Assembly (NCBI GenBank): GCA_003565625.1
Contig: PXBD01000064.1
Coordinates: 1 to 40,050, forward strand
Direction of reading: 5' to 3'
Length of the DNA: 40,050 nucleotides
Source: Gammaproteobacteria bacterium
Lineage (GTDB): Bacteria; Pseudomonadota; Gammaproteobacteria; Xanthomonadales; Wenzhouxiangellaceae
Shown here: piece by piece, positions 5,425 to 14,209 of the stretch
Numbering within the stretch: the stretch's first letter is position 1
How the letters are laid out: every line of letters begins with the position of its first letter
Program-made: the position numbers and the translations under genes
Notes under the pieces: model-generated
What the model was told of the DNA's origin: nothing
The model's input: only the letters and a program-made list of their open reading frames with translations
The model's database searches: none

Positions 5425-7418
5425 AGGTCGGCCGTGGCGGCTGCTGTCCAGCGCGCCTCGGCCCAGCTGGATTTCATGTGTTCGGCCACACGCTCTAGCT
5501 CCTCGGCGCTGACGCTTGCCAGCTCGCCGTGCTCCAGCGGATCGTAATGAAAGATGTACAAGCGCGAGGCGAACTGCTCGAACGGCAGTGACGACTCTCC
5601 ATAGCGCTCACCATTGCCGGCGGTGCTCACCACGACGTTGTTGCCCCAGTCCTGGCCGCTGTCATTGTTCGGGTTGTAGAAGAACACCCGCATCAACTGC
5701 TGTGGGTCCAGCGTCACGCGCAGAATGGTGATTGCATGCCAGCCGATAAAGCGCGCCGAACTGTCGGTGATTGCAATCCCGGCCGGCTGGGGGTGGATCA
5801 GAGGCTGGTTGCCGTTGTAGTAGGGATGGTAGCTGGCGTAGAAGTGACGCAGGAATTCACCGAGATCGGCGACCTGTCCGGACGCAACATCGACATTGAT
5901 GCGAAAGCCCCGACCTGCCCACCAGCCGTGAAATTCCGGATTGACCCAGCGATGCGGATCGCCGCTGCGGCCAATACACAATCGCCCCATTTCGGCATAG
6001 ATTCGGTCAAGGTGTGGAACCACCAGGGTAGAAACCGGGTCGAGATCCAGTGGCGCGGCAGGAGCCAGCCCCGCCCCGCTCTCACGCGATGACACCGGTT
6101 TGCCCTCGAAATGCATGATGATTTCATGATCTCGCGCGGCCCAGGCCACCATCTGCAAGAGGTAGTCTGGATCGTTATAGGCCCACATCGACAGGGCCCG
6201 GGCAGACTGGCAGGTGGGGTTGTTCCCCTGGCCAACGCCCAGCGGCTGGCCCAGTATGCACAACACGCCCTGCAGCAAGCGCACGTCGGGATCCACGCTT
6301 TCGCCGAAACTGATGCTCAGCCGTTGCCGGGCTTCCGCGCACAAACGCAGGTTCAGCTGTCGCCACAGCGCCGGGGCCAGTGGTTGCTGGTACAGAATCC
6401 CCCGTTCCAGCATCAGCGCCAGGCCATAGACGGCTTGGGGCGTATGCGGGGTCACTGCGGCCTGAATCAGGCTGTGAACGAGGTCACGATAGCAGAGCAG
6501 ACAGTCACGCCCGGTCGAAGACAGCCCCAGCGCTTCTGCCAGCAGATGGTCGCCGTGGTCCAGCAGGTGCCGGATCAATTCCGCGTGGTAGGCCGAGACC
6601 AGCCCGGTGTCATGCATGGCGCGCGCGCAGCCGCCGGCTTCGAGCTGCAGCGCACCGGTGTCCATGCTCCCCAGTCGCTGCAGGTAGATTTCCAGCCCAG
6701 GGTCTTCGCGGCTGGCCTGGGTGGGGCCGAACAGGCTGCTGATGAGACGATCGGCCCCCTGCCCGCTGCCGGCCAGGTCGATGGAAGGGTTGGCCTGGCA
6801 AATGGCGATTTGGGTGATCATCTGCCGTACCGGTTCGGTCTGGATGGGACGCTGCTGCACGATCCGCCAGATCTCTTCGATCAACTGGTCGACGATGTCC
6901 TCGAAGCCGATTCTGGCGGCCATGTGCCCAAGCAGGCCTTGAGCCAGTCCAGCCAGACGGCCTTGCGTTTCACGCTGCGCCTCCCCGGGAGGTGTGAACA
7001 GCAGGGTCAGGTTTGTGGCAAGGACCTGGGACAGGTAGTGATGAGCCTGTTCTGCCGAGATGACGGGATGTCGGTACTGTCCCCCGGCTACCGCCAGCAG
7101 GCGCAGTTCGCTGATCGCCTCAATCACCACGATGTTGGGGTCCGGGCTGGTCAGCGAAGTGCTGGTCAGGGACGGCACCAGCGTGTTCGGCTGCGCCCAG
7201 TCTGAGCCGGCGAACAAGCCTGCCTGCTCGATGGCCTCGGCGCGTTCCTCCACTGCGGCGAACCCGCCTTCGCTCAGCAGTACCTTCCGGCCCGCATCCA
7301 GCACGCGCTGGATGCGGGCCGGCTTGGCAAAGTCCAGGGCATCGTCGAGAACGGCAATGGCCGTATCCAGGCGCGCCAGCGCAGCCGCCGAAGCGGCCGA
7401 TGGTTCAAACGTAGAAAT
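5406..7418 (-). CDS. Unknown protein with C-terminal papain-like Cys-His-Asn domain, partner of ATP-grasp protein
   Basis: About 670 residues, no signal peptide. The N-terminal 380 residues look alpha-helical and match nothing I recognise. The C-terminal part contains QGNNPTCQSARALSMWAYND (Cys about 403), IGWHAITILRV (His about 561) and FFYNPNNDSGQDWGNN (Asn about 582). Order and spacing fit the catalytic triad of papain-fold cysteine peptidases or amidases. The gene directly follows an ATP-grasp ligase, so the pair may make and break, or make and process, an amide bond. No in-frame ATG/GTG/TTG lies at a sensible distance from a ribosome site. A perfect AGGAGG (7425-7430, minus) stands six bases before ATT at 7418, giving an N-terminus of (M)STFEPSAA. 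Otherwise ATG 7466 lies inside the upstream gene. The function is inferred only from motif order. Confidence 0.7.
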   Translation of the reverse strand: MSTFEPSAASAAALARLDTAIAVLDDALDFAKPARIQRVLDAGRKVLLSEGGFAAVEERAEAIEQAGLFAGSDWAQPNTLVPSLTSTSLTSPDPNIVVIEAISELRLLAVAGGQYRHPVISAEQAHHYLSQVLATNLTLLFTPPGEAQRETQGRLAGLAQGLLGHMAARIGFEDIVDQLIEEIWRIVQQRPIQTEPVRQMITQIAICQANPSIDLAGSGQGADRLISSLFGPTQASREDPGLEIYLQRLGSMDTGALQLEAGGCARAMHDTGLVSAYHAELIRHLLDHGDHLLAEALGLSSTGRDCLLCYRDLVHSLIQAAVTPHTPQAVYGLALMLERGILYQQPLAPALWRQLNLRLCAEARQRLSISFGESVDPDVRLLQGVLCILGQPLGVGQGNNPTCQSARALSMWAYNDPDYLLQMVAWAARDHEIIMHFEGKPVSSRESGAGLAPAAPLDLDPVSTLVVPHLDRIYAEMGRLCIGRSGDPHRWVNPEFHGWWAGRGFRINVDVASGQVADLGEFLRHFYASYHPYYNGNQPLIHPQPAGIAITDSSARFIGWHAITILRVTLDPQQLMRVFFYNPNNDSGQDWGNNVVVSTAGNGERYGESSLPFEQFASRLYIFHYDPLEHGELASVSAEELERVAEHMKSSWAEARWTAAATADLQDSIT

Positions 7419-8628
7419 CGAGTTCCTCCTGGCGCTTGAGCAGCTGGTGCATTTCCTTGGCTTCATCGCCGACGAAATACACCAGCCCCCAGTGGGTTCC
7501 AAACGCGGTGCGCTTGGTCACCGTTTCTTCTATTGGCGGCGTCAGTTCATGCGACTCGAAGTAAGGGTGGTTCTCCGTCTCTTCGGGAATTTCCAGTTTG
7601 CTGACCACCCGCCTGCGCGGATAGACACCGAAGCATCCGGCGTGGGTCTTGGCATCGACCACCTCGCGCGGAAAAAAGGCTTCGATTTCTTCATCCGTGG
7701 TTTTGGGATCGAAAGCCAGGATCAGCCCCTGATAGGCGTTGAAGCCATAGGCTCGTTCGAGCAGTTCGAACACCTTGAAACCAGGCGGCCGATAGGCCAC
7801 TTCACCAAAATACATCTCGCCGTCGCTGGTCACGAAGTATTCCGGATGGATGAAGCCGAACTCGATATCAAAAGTCCGGATCAGTTTTTCCACCTGGCGG
7901 GTAATCTGCTCGCGGTAGGCTTCCAGCTCTGGCGAGGCCGGGACATACACCGAATATCCCAGAGTGACATATTCCGAGATGTTCAGGAACCGGACCTTGC
8001 CGTTATGAATCCACGCCTCGACGGCAAACTCCCAGCCGTCCAGGTGTGATTCCATCAGCGCGGGAAATTCTTCCTCGGGAATGGTGTCGACGTCGTCCGG
8101 GGTGCGGATCACGCGATGTCCCAGGCAGCCGGCCTTATCAAAAGCCTTGAAGTGAATCGGGTCGTTCGGGTCGCCATCAAGCTTGAGCAGAGTCTGGTTG
8201 ACCCGGCGCAAAAACCGGATCACGTCTTCCTTGTCATGGGCTTCTTCGAAGATCCCAACACGAATCCCGCCGAGTTGGGCGCGTCGCTTCATCAGCGACT
8301 TGTCGCGCATCAGCATCGACTGTCCGAGCAGACGCGGATTGTTCATCAGCACTGAATTGATGGCCCCGGCCCATTCCACGGTTTCTTCAAACAACGGGAT
8401 AGCCACATCTACGCCCATTTCCTTGAGTTGCTCGGCAATCTCCATGGAACGGTCGTTAAGCCGTTCGAAGTTCCATGCCACATACGGAATATCGTGCTCG
8501 CTGCAATACTCTTCTGCCCAGTCGGGCGCAACCACTACGTAGCGGCGATCAAACTTCGCGGCCGCCTCTATGGCGTTCAAGCTCCAGCCAAGCAGGGCGA
8601 TATAGCCTTTATCCGGATCGTAATCCAT
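7405..8628 (-). CDS. ATP-grasp domain ligase-like protein
   Basis: A 407-residue soluble protein with an ATP-grasp organisation. The N-terminal Rossmann-like part (YIALLGWSLNAIEAAAKFD, then VVVAPDW) precedes an ATP-binding core containing LLKLDGDPNDPIHFKAFDKAG. The metal-binding end is EFGFIHPEYFVTSDGEMYFGE followed by VAYRPPG. ATP-grasp enzymes activate a carboxylate as acyl phosphate and join it to an amine or thiol. ATG 8628 follows AAGGAG at 8637-8642 (minus) with an eight-base gap. The stop overlaps the likely start region of the papain-like partner by 14 bases, so the two are co-translated. A perfect palindrome lies in the upstream region at 8663-8683. The substrate is unknown; neither amino-acid ligase nor RiPP-type modification can be told from sequence alone. 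Confidence 0.8.
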   Translation of the reverse strand: MDYDPDKGYIALLGWSLNAIEAAAKFDRRYVVVAPDWAEEYCSEHDIPYVAWNFERLNDRSMEIAEQLKEMGVDVAIPLFEETVEWAGAINSVLMNNPRLLGQSMLMRDKSLMKRRAQLGGIRVGIFEEAHDKEDVIRFLRRVNQTLLKLDGDPNDPIHFKAFDKAGCLGHRVIRTPDDVDTIPEEEFPALMESHLDGWEFAVEAWIHNGKVRFLNISEYVTLGYSVYVPASPELEAYREQITRQVEKLIRTFDIEFGFIHPEYFVTSDGEMYFGEVAYRPPGFKVFELLERAYGFNAYQGLILAFDPKTTDEEIEAFFPREVVDAKTHAGCFGVYPRRRVVSKLEIPEETENHPYFESHELTPPIEETVTKRTAFGTHWGLVYFVGDEAKEMHQLLKRQEELDFYV

Positions 8629-8662
8629 GATCGGGGCTCCTTGTTTGAGTGTTCTGAATGGT

Positions 8663-8683
8663 TTGATTCGTGGCGCGAATCAA
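8663..8683. promoter_or_regulatory. Perfect palindrome between divergent genes, possible operator
   Basis: The arms TTGATTCG (8663-8670) and CGAATCAA (8676-8683) are exact reverse complements around TGGCG. It lies midway between the ATP-grasp gene (minus) and the lipoprotein gene (plus). A TTGACA at 8684-8689 touches its right edge but has no good -10 at 17 bases. It could be an operator for either gene; a terminator is less likely because both genes point away. Confidence 0.5.
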
Positions 8684-8771
8684 TTGACAGAAAAGCATAC
8701 ACTACGCCCCGAACGCTCGCTGTTGATGCGTTGAAATCGGTCTGGTGGCCGGAATTGATGGAGTAGAAAAA

Positions 8772-9230
8772 ATGCGTCTGATCCTGCTGTTTCCGATCCT
8801 GCTGCTCGCTGGTTGTGCCGCTCTTTCGCCCTACCCTGAGCGCCCGTCGGTGAGCGTGACTTCGTTCGCGCTGGCGCCGGAGTCGACAGGCCTGGTCCCT
8901 CGCTTCCGGGTTGGATTGAACGTGTCCAACCCCAACCGCCGTGATCTGCCGCTGGTGGGCATGAGTTATTCAGTGGAGCTGGAAGGCACCCGCATTCTGA
9001 GCGGGGCGACCGCGGATCTGCCGACGGTGCCGGCCTACGGTTCGGCTGATTTCAGCATCGACGTAACCCCCGATCTGCTGGGTAGTGCACGCCTTGCCAC
9101 CGACCTCATGTCCCGTCAGCGCGATCACCTGTCCTACAGTTTCAACGCCCGGCTTGACGTCGGCGGTTGGGTGCCCGATATCCGGGTCGATCAGGCCGGC
9201 CGCCTTGAATTAACGCCGCCAGGTCGCTGA
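8772..9230 (+). CDS. LEA14-like (LEA type 2) lipoprotein
   Basis: A 152-residue lipoprotein: MRLILLFPILLLAGC gives a classical signal with lipobox LAGC (Cys 15). The body resembles the water-stress/hypersensitive-response (WHy/LEA14) beta-sandwich, with FRVGLNVSNPNRRDLPLVGMSYSVELEG split over the first strands, an ILSG turn, and a VPAYGSADFSIDV strand. Such proteins are widespread in proteobacteria with unclear function, probably on the periplasmic face of a membrane. ATG 8772 is chosen for GGAG at 8760-8763 and because it puts the signal peptide at the N-terminus. The gene ends 21 bases before the acetyltransferase gene, so the two may be co-transcribed. Confidence 0.82.
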   Translation: MRLILLFPILLLAGCAALSPYPERPSVSVTSFALAPESTGLVPRFRVGLNVSNPNRRDLPLVGMSYSVELEGTRILSGATADLPTVPAYGSADFSIDVTPDLLGSARLATDLMSRQRDHLSYSFNARLDVGGWVPDIRVDQAGRLELTPPGR

Positions 9231-9251
9231 ACGCGGTCTGCGGGGGGCTGC

Positions 9252-9803
9252 ATGGGCACGCGCGACCCAGTGTCGATCCGGTCGGCCGGGCCGGGCGATG
9301 CGGCGGCCATCACCGAGATTTATCGCCACTACGTGCTGGCGAGTGCGGCCACCTTCGAGGAATCCGCGCCCCGCGAGGTTGATATGGGCCGGCGTCTGGA
9401 GGCTGTGATCGGCCGCCAACTGCCCTGGTTGGTGGCTGAGCAGCAAGGCCGGGTCAATGGATATGCCTACGCCACGCCCTGGCGGGAACGCAGTGCCTAC
9501 CGCTATTCAGTCGAAGTCAGTGGCTATGTCGATCCGGAGTTCGTGCGTGCGCGGACCGGTACGTTGCTGTACCAAGCATTGATCGACCGCCTGGTCGAGC
9601 TCGGAACGCACAGCGCGATTGCGGTGGTCACCCTGCCCAACCCGGCCAGCGTGGCGTTCCATGAGAAACTCGGGTTTGTGAAGGTGGCTCACCTGGAACA
9701 GATCGGGTTCAAGTTCGGACGCTGGCTGGATGCAGGCTACTGGCAGCGCTTGCTCGATGAACGGCCGGGGAATCGGGTGCTGGCTTATACAAGTAAAGCC
9801 TAA
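9252..9803 (+). CDS. GNAT N-acetyltransferase, phosphinothricin acetyltransferase-like
   Basis: A 183-residue GNAT protein of the Pat/MnaT type. It opens with VSIRSAGPGDAAAITEIYRH and VLASAATFEESAP, typical of this group. A VNGYAYATPWRERSAYR strand precedes the YVDPEFVRARTGTLLYQALI acetyl-CoA loop region. The C-terminal motif is NPASVAFHEKLGF. Relatives acetylate phosphinothricin, methionine sulfoximine or other amino acids. The usual acetyl-CoA loop (R/Q-GxG-x-G/A) is altered here to RARTGTLL. ATG 9252 is preceded only by a weak GGGGGG. The next gene's apparent promoter lies inside its 3' end. Confidence 0.85.
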   Translation: MGTRDPVSIRSAGPGDAAAITEIYRHYVLASAATFEESAPREVDMGRRLEAVIGRQLPWLVAEQQGRVNGYAYATPWRERSAYRYSVEVSGYVDPEFVRARTGTLLYQALIDRLVELGTHSAIAVVTLPNPASVAFHEKLGFVKVAHLEQIGFKFGRWLDAGYWQRLLDERPGNRVLAYTSKA

Positions 9804-9818
9804 TATAATGACGGTATG
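9804..9818 (+). promoter_or_regulatory. -10 element placing a leaderless start
   Basis: TATAAT (9804-9809) lies six bases (GACGGT) from the ATG at 9816, so transcription should begin at the start codon. No clear -35 is visible and there is no ribosome site. The same 15-base arrangement recurs at 20409-20423. Confidence 0.5.
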
Positions 9819-10847
9819 ACTAGACAAAAGAATTTGCGTTTCTTCCTGGCCGGCATCGGTTTGCTGCTGGCCACCAGCCTGCAGGCGACAGACTGGATTA
9901 CCGTCGAGCGCGGCCCGCTGGTCGAGCAGTTGCGCCTCGACGGCGTGATCGAGGCGGTGCAGCAAAGCACGGTCTCGGCCCAGACCAGCGGCGCCGTGGT
10001 CGAGCTGCCTTTCGACGTCGACGATGTTGTCGACGCCGGGGTTCTGATCGCCCGCCTGGATGACAGCGAGCAACGCGCGCGCTTCAACCAGGCCGGCGCA
10101 GACCAGGCGGAGGCGGAATCCGGTCTGGACGATGCCCGGCGCCAGTTCGAGCGCATCGAGTCGCTGCATGAGCGCGGCGTGGCCACCCAGGCCGAGTTTG
10201 ACAATGCCCGCAACGCCCTGGTTTCTGCTCGTGCCCGTTTGTCGCGGGCTGAAGCTGCAGTCGCCGAAGCCACTGAGCAGCTCGAATACACCCGAATCAA
10301 TGCGCCGTATAGCGGTATCGTCACTGCACGCCATGTGGAGATGGGCGAGGCGGTGGCGCCCGGCACGCCACTGCTCAGTGGTTTCTCGCTGGAGGAATTG
10401 CGCGTGGTGGTATCCATTCCGCAGCAGTTTGCCGAGCTCGCCCGTCGCGAGCGTCGTGCCGAAGTGTCTCTGGACGACGGCCGGGTGCTGCCGACCGGGC
10501 GCATGACTTTCTTTCCCTACGCCGATCCAGCCACCCATACCTTTCGCCTGCGCATGGAGCTGGAGGAGCCCGACGGCACCTTGTTTCCCGGCATGCTGGT
10601 TCGGGTCGGTGTGCCGGTCAGCGAACGTTCTGCCTTGTTGATCCCCGAGTCGGCCCTGTTCCGGCGCGGCGAGCTGCGCGCGGTCTACGTGCTCGATGCC
10701 AAAGAGCAGCCCCGCCTGCGCCAGGTCCGCATCGGCAGCCGGGTCGACGGACACCTGGAGGTGCTGGCCGGTCTGGAGGAGGGCGAGCGGATCGCCGCTG
10801 ATCCCCGGCGGGTGTTTGCCCAGGCTGCCGGGGGCCGGGACTCTTGA
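9816..10847 (+). CDS. RND efflux periplasmic adaptor (membrane fusion protein)
   Basis: A 343-residue adaptor of an RND pump. An N-terminal signal peptide (basic MTRQKNLR, hydrophobic FFLAGIGLLLATS, LQA cleavage) leads into the first half of the lipoyl domain, QQSTVSAQTSGAVVELPFDV. The alpha-helical hairpin runs at about 85-160 (RARFNQAGADQAEAESGLDD onward). The second lipoyl half is YTRINAPYSGIVTARHVEMG. Beta-barrel and membrane-proximal domains follow (LFPGMLVRVGVPV, ALLIPESALFRRG). At 343 residues it is compact compared with AcrA (about 400). The stop codon overlaps the TTG start of the pump gene (TTGA), so the subunits are translationally coupled. No outer-membrane factor gene accompanies them. 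Confidence 0.9.
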   Translation: MTRQKNLRFFLAGIGLLLATSLQATDWITVERGPLVEQLRLDGVIEAVQQSTVSAQTSGAVVELPFDVDDVVDAGVLIARLDDSEQRARFNQAGADQAEAESGLDDARRQFERIESLHERGVATQAEFDNARNALVSARARLSRAEAAVAEATEQLEYTRINAPYSGIVTARHVEMGEAVAPGTPLLSGFSLEELRVVVSIPQQFAELARRERRAEVSLDDGRVLPTGRMTFFPYADPATHTFRLRMELEEPDGTLFPGMLVRVGVPVSERSALLIPESALFRRGELRAVYVLDAKEQPRLRQVRIGSRVDGHLEVLAGLEEGERIAADPRRVFAQAAGGRDS

Positions 10848-13800
10848 GCGAGCGTTCTCCGGGCCTGGGTATTTCCGGGCGTATTGCGCGAGCGTTCCAG
10901 GACGCCCACGTCACCCCACTGCTGGCTTTTGTCGGTCTGCTGGCCGGGCTGATCGTCGTCATCATCACGCCCAAGGAGGAAGAGCCCCAGATCGACGTCA
11001 CCATGGCCGATGTCATCGTCGCCTTCCCCGGCGCCAGCGCCCTGCAGGTTGAAAACCTCATTGCAACGCCGGGCGAGCGCATCCTCGACGAAATCGAGGG
11101 CGTGGAATACATCTACTCGATGTCGACCCACGGTCGGGCCGTGATCACGGTGCAGTTTGAAGTCGGCATCCCGCGCCAGGAGGCGCTGCTGCGTCTGTAT
11201 AACCAGGTCTGGTCCAACCAGGACTGGTTCCCGGCGGATTTGGGTGCCGGCCCGCCGGTCGTCAAACCGCTGGGCATTGACGATGTCCCGATTCTCAGCC
11301 TGATCCTGTACGACCCGGTCGGGCGCCAGAGCAGCGAAGACCTGACCCGCCTGGCCCGGGCGCTGGAGGTCGAACTCAAGCGCGTTGCCGGCACCCGCGA
11401 TGTCTACACCATCGGGGCAGTCCCGGACCGGGTCGACATTCACTTCGACCCGGCCCTGCTGGCCGGGTACGGGCTGAGCGTGGCTGATCTGGGCGAGTCC
11501 ATCCGGGCGGCCAACGGCGGCGGCTCGGAAACGCGGATTACCCGCGATGGTGTCTCCATCCCGATCGAGCCGGGTACGCCGTTGACTGAAGTCGATGCCA
11601 TTGCTCGCCTGGTCGTGGGCATGCGCGACGGGGCCGCGGTGTACCTGGATGATGTCGCCAGCATCCGGCGCGGCGAGACCGTGCCAGATGCCCTGGTCCA
11701 GGTCGGTTTCGGCCCCGGCGCACAAGCCCATCACGGGCAGGCGTTCCCTGCCGTCACCGTGGCCATCGCCAAAAAGCCTGGTGAAAACGCGGTGGTGATT
11801 GCCGATGCCATCCAGGAACGGGTCGAGATGTTGCGCGGCCGGGTCATTCCGGACGACACGGGTGTTCTGGTCACGCGCGACTACGGCAAGACCGCCGGCG
11901 AAAAGTCGCGCAAGCTGATTACCGACCTGGTCATGGCCACGCTGTCGGTGGTGTTGCTGGTGCTGGCGGCCATGGGCTGGCGCCAGGCGCTCATCGTCGG
12001 GCTGTCGGTCATCGTCACCCTGCTGTTGACCCTGGTGTTTTCCTGGGCCTGGGGCTTCACCCTGAACCGGGTTTCGCTGTTTGCGCTGATTTTTTCGATC
12101 GGCATCCTGGTCGACGATGCCATCGTCATCGTCGAAAACATCAGCCGACGGCTGCGGGTCAGCGGGCGGGGCCTGCGCGAAGTCATCCCGGCCGCCGTCG
12201 ACGAGGTCGGCACGCCAACCATCATGGCAACCCTGACCGTGACGGCGGCGCTGCTGCCCATGGCGTTTGTTACCGGGCTGATGGGGCCGTACATGAGCCC
12301 GATTCCGATCAATGCCTCGGCCGGGATGGTGATCTCGCAAATCGTTGCCTTTGCCCTGGCGCCGTGGCTGGCGGTGCGCCTGCTGCGCCACGAGAAAGGC
12401 CAGGATCGCGGCAGCGACGGCGGTGGCGGCAGTTCGGCGGCGCGCGGGGTCAACGTGCACGTCCAGCGGCTGTTTCGCCGCCTGCTCAGCCCGTTTCTCG
12501 GCGACCATGCCTGGCGCCGGCGCGGCCTGGCCGCGGGGGTGGTCGGCCTGACCCTGCTGGCGGCTTCTTTGCCGGTGTTCATGGCCGTTATCCTCAAGAT
12601 GCTGCCATTTGACGACAAATCGGAGCTTCAGGTTGTCATCGACATGCCCGAGCACACGCCCGTGGAGCAGACCCTGCGCGTGCTCACCGAGATGGGGTAT
12701 CTCCTGGAAGGGGTCGACGAGGTGTCGGATTGGCAGGCCTATGCCGGCACGGCTGCGCCGATCAATTTCAACGGTCTGGTGCGCCAGTACTACCTGCGTT
12801 CCGAGCCCTGGCAGGGGGATCTGCAGATCAACCTGGTCGATGATCGCGACCGCCAGTCGCACGACATCGCCCTGGATCTGCGCGCCCCGCTGACCGAAAT
12901 TGGACAACGACACGGTGCGGCGGTCAAGATCGTCGAAGTGCCGCCGGGACCGCCGGTGCTCTCCCCGGTGGTGGCCGAGGTCTACGGGCCCGACCACGAA
13001 ACCCGTACCCGGCTGGCCCTGGAGCTGGCCGAGCGCATGCACGACATCGACGGCCTGGTCGATATCGACACCACGGTCACGGCGCCGACCGAACGCTGGC
13101 AGGTGGTGGTGGACCGCGACCGGGCGGCTCGCCTGGGGGTTCACCAGGCCCAGGTTGTTGAACTGCTCGAAACCGCGCTGGGCAACCGCAGCGTAAGCTA
13201 CCTGCACGACCCGTACGCCAAGCATGCCGTGCCGATCCGGGGGATTCTGGAAGAAGGCTTGAAAGCCCAGTTGCCGGCGCTGAAATCGCTGAGCGTGCGC
13301 AACCACGACGGCGAACTCATCCGGTTGGCGGAAATCGTGCGCTTCGAACCATCCGACTGGCCGGGCGTGATTCATCACAAGAACCTGCTGCCGGTGACCT
13401 ACGTGACTGCCGACATGGCCGGCGCCGTGGATTCACCCCTGTACGGCATGTTCCGGCTGGCCGCCGAGCTGCGCGACGACCCCGATGGTCCCGACCAGTA
13501 TTACATTCGCCAGCCCGACTGGCCTGATCAGCCGGCGCTGAAATGGGACGGTGAATGGCAGATCACCTATGAGACCTTCCGCGACATGGGCATTGCCTAC
13601 GCCGTTGGCGTCTTCGCAATTTTCCTGCTGCTGGTTGCCCAGTTCCGGGCCTACGGCATGCCGCTGATCGTCATGGCGCCGATCGCCCTGACCCTGATCG
13701 GCATCATGCCCGGCCATGCCCTTCTCGGCAAGGAGTTTACTGCCACCAGCATGATCGGCATGATTGCCCTGGCGGGCATCATCGTGCGCAACTCCATTTT

Positions 13801-14077
13801 GCTGGTGGTGTTCATTCGCCAGCTGCTGGAGGAGGGCAAATCGCTGGAAGAGGCGGTGATTCTGGCTGGCGCGGTGCGGATCAAACCGATTGCGCTGACC
13901 GCCATTTCGGCCATGGTCGGGGCTGCCTTCATTCTGACTGACCCGATTTTCAGCGGCCTGGCGATTTCGCTGATCTTCGGGCTGGCGGTGTCGACCCTGC
14001 TGACCGTGCTGGTCATCCCGCTGTTGTACTATGCCTTCATTGGCGAGCGTGAGGTAGCCCACCTGCGTCGCAGTTGA
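10844..14077 (+). CDS. RND efflux pump, inner-membrane permease
   Basis: A 1077-residue RND (AcrB-like) pump with the usual two-fold repeat: a first transmembrane helix (VTPLLAFVGLLAGLIVVII), a periplasmic porter half, six helices, a second periplasmic half and a final membrane bundle. The proton-relay aspartates lie in SIGILVDDAIVIVENISRR near residue 424. In the tenth helix, where AcrB has Lys940, this protein has Arg in IIVRNSILLVVFI (about residue 980), as in several non-AcrB RND subfamilies. The substrate is unknown. The start is TTG 10844, overlapping the adaptor stop by four bases. A strong intrinsic terminator follows at 14108-14136. A second-half linker rich in Gly and Ser (about residues 525-535) is unusual. 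Confidence 0.92.
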   Translation: MSERSPGLGISGRIARAFQDAHVTPLLAFVGLLAGLIVVIITPKEEEPQIDVTMADVIVAFPGASALQVENLIATPGERILDEIEGVEYIYSMSTHGRAVITVQFEVGIPRQEALLRLYNQVWSNQDWFPADLGAGPPVVKPLGIDDVPILSLILYDPVGRQSSEDLTRLARALEVELKRVAGTRDVYTIGAVPDRVDIHFDPALLAGYGLSVADLGESIRAANGGGSETRITRDGVSIPIEPGTPLTEVDAIARLVVGMRDGAAVYLDDVASIRRGETVPDALVQVGFGPGAQAHHGQAFPAVTVAIAKKPGENAVVIADAIQERVEMLRGRVIPDDTGVLVTRDYGKTAGEKSRKLITDLVMATLSVVLLVLAAMGWRQALIVGLSVIVTLLLTLVFSWAWGFTLNRVSLFALIFSIGILVDDAIVIVENISRRLRVSGRGLREVIPAAVDEVGTPTIMATLTVTAALLPMAFVTGLMGPYMSPIPINASAGMVISQIVAFALAPWLAVRLLRHEKGQDRGSDGGGGSSAARGVNVHVQRLFRRLLSPFLGDHAWRRRGLAAGVVGLTLLAASLPVFMAVILKMLPFDDKSELQVVIDMPEHTPVEQTLRVLTEMGYLLEGVDEVSDWQAYAGTAAPINFNGLVRQYYLRSEPWQGDLQINLVDDRDRQSHDIALDLRAPLTEIGQRHGAAVKIVEVPPGPPVLSPVVAEVYGPDHETRTRLALELAERMHDIDGLVDIDTTVTAPTERWQVVVDRDRAARLGVHQAQVVELLETALGNRSVSYLHDPYAKHAVPIRGILEEGLKAQLPALKSLSVRNHDGELIRLAEIVRFEPSDWPGVIHHKNLLPVTYVTADMAGAVDSPLYGMFRLAAELRDDPDGPDQYYIRQPDWPDQPALKWDGEWQITYETFRDMGIAYAVGVFAIFLLLVAQFRAYGMPLIVMAPIALTLIGIMPGHALLGKEFTATSMIGMIALAGIIVRNSILLVVFIRQLLEEGKSLEEAVILAGAVRIKPIALTAISAMVGAAFILTDPIFSGLAISLIFGLAVSTLLTVLVIPLLYYAFIGEREVAHLRRS

Positions 14078-14107
14078 TTTGATAATGCCGATGAACCGGA
14101 TCTCCCA

Positions 14108-14136
14108 CCCCGTTCGGCAACGTGCGGGGTTTTTTT
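14108..14136 (+). terminator. Intrinsic terminator of the RND operon, overlapping the next gene's 5' end
   Basis: The stem CCCCGTTCG (14108-14116) pairs with CGTGCGGGG (14121-14129) around a GCAA tetraloop, with one T-T mismatch and one wobble. T7 follows directly at 14130-14136. It lies 30 bases after the pump's stop codon. Confidence 0.85.
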
Positions 14137-14209
14137 CTTCTTCGCCCTGGTATTTGGCGGCTTCGCGGCGTCCACTGCACAGGCCGGGGACAGCTCGTGG
14201 CACCTGGCC

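Noticed and set aside
8684-8689. TTGACA as the -35 of a promoter for the lipoprotein gene
   Set aside because: No acceptable -10 occurs 16-18 bases downstream; the nearest TACACT is only eight bases away.
10685-13378. An 897-codon minus-strand ORF inside the RND operon
   Set aside because: It lies antisense to the unmistakable RND pump and has the His/Gln/Asp/Gly-rich composition of shadow frames in GC-rich DNA; no domain is recognisable.
14130-14136. Phase-variable homopolymer as a firm conclusion
   Set aside because: Seven T residues are short for slipped-strand variation and coincide with a terminator; sequencing error is equally likely without reads.
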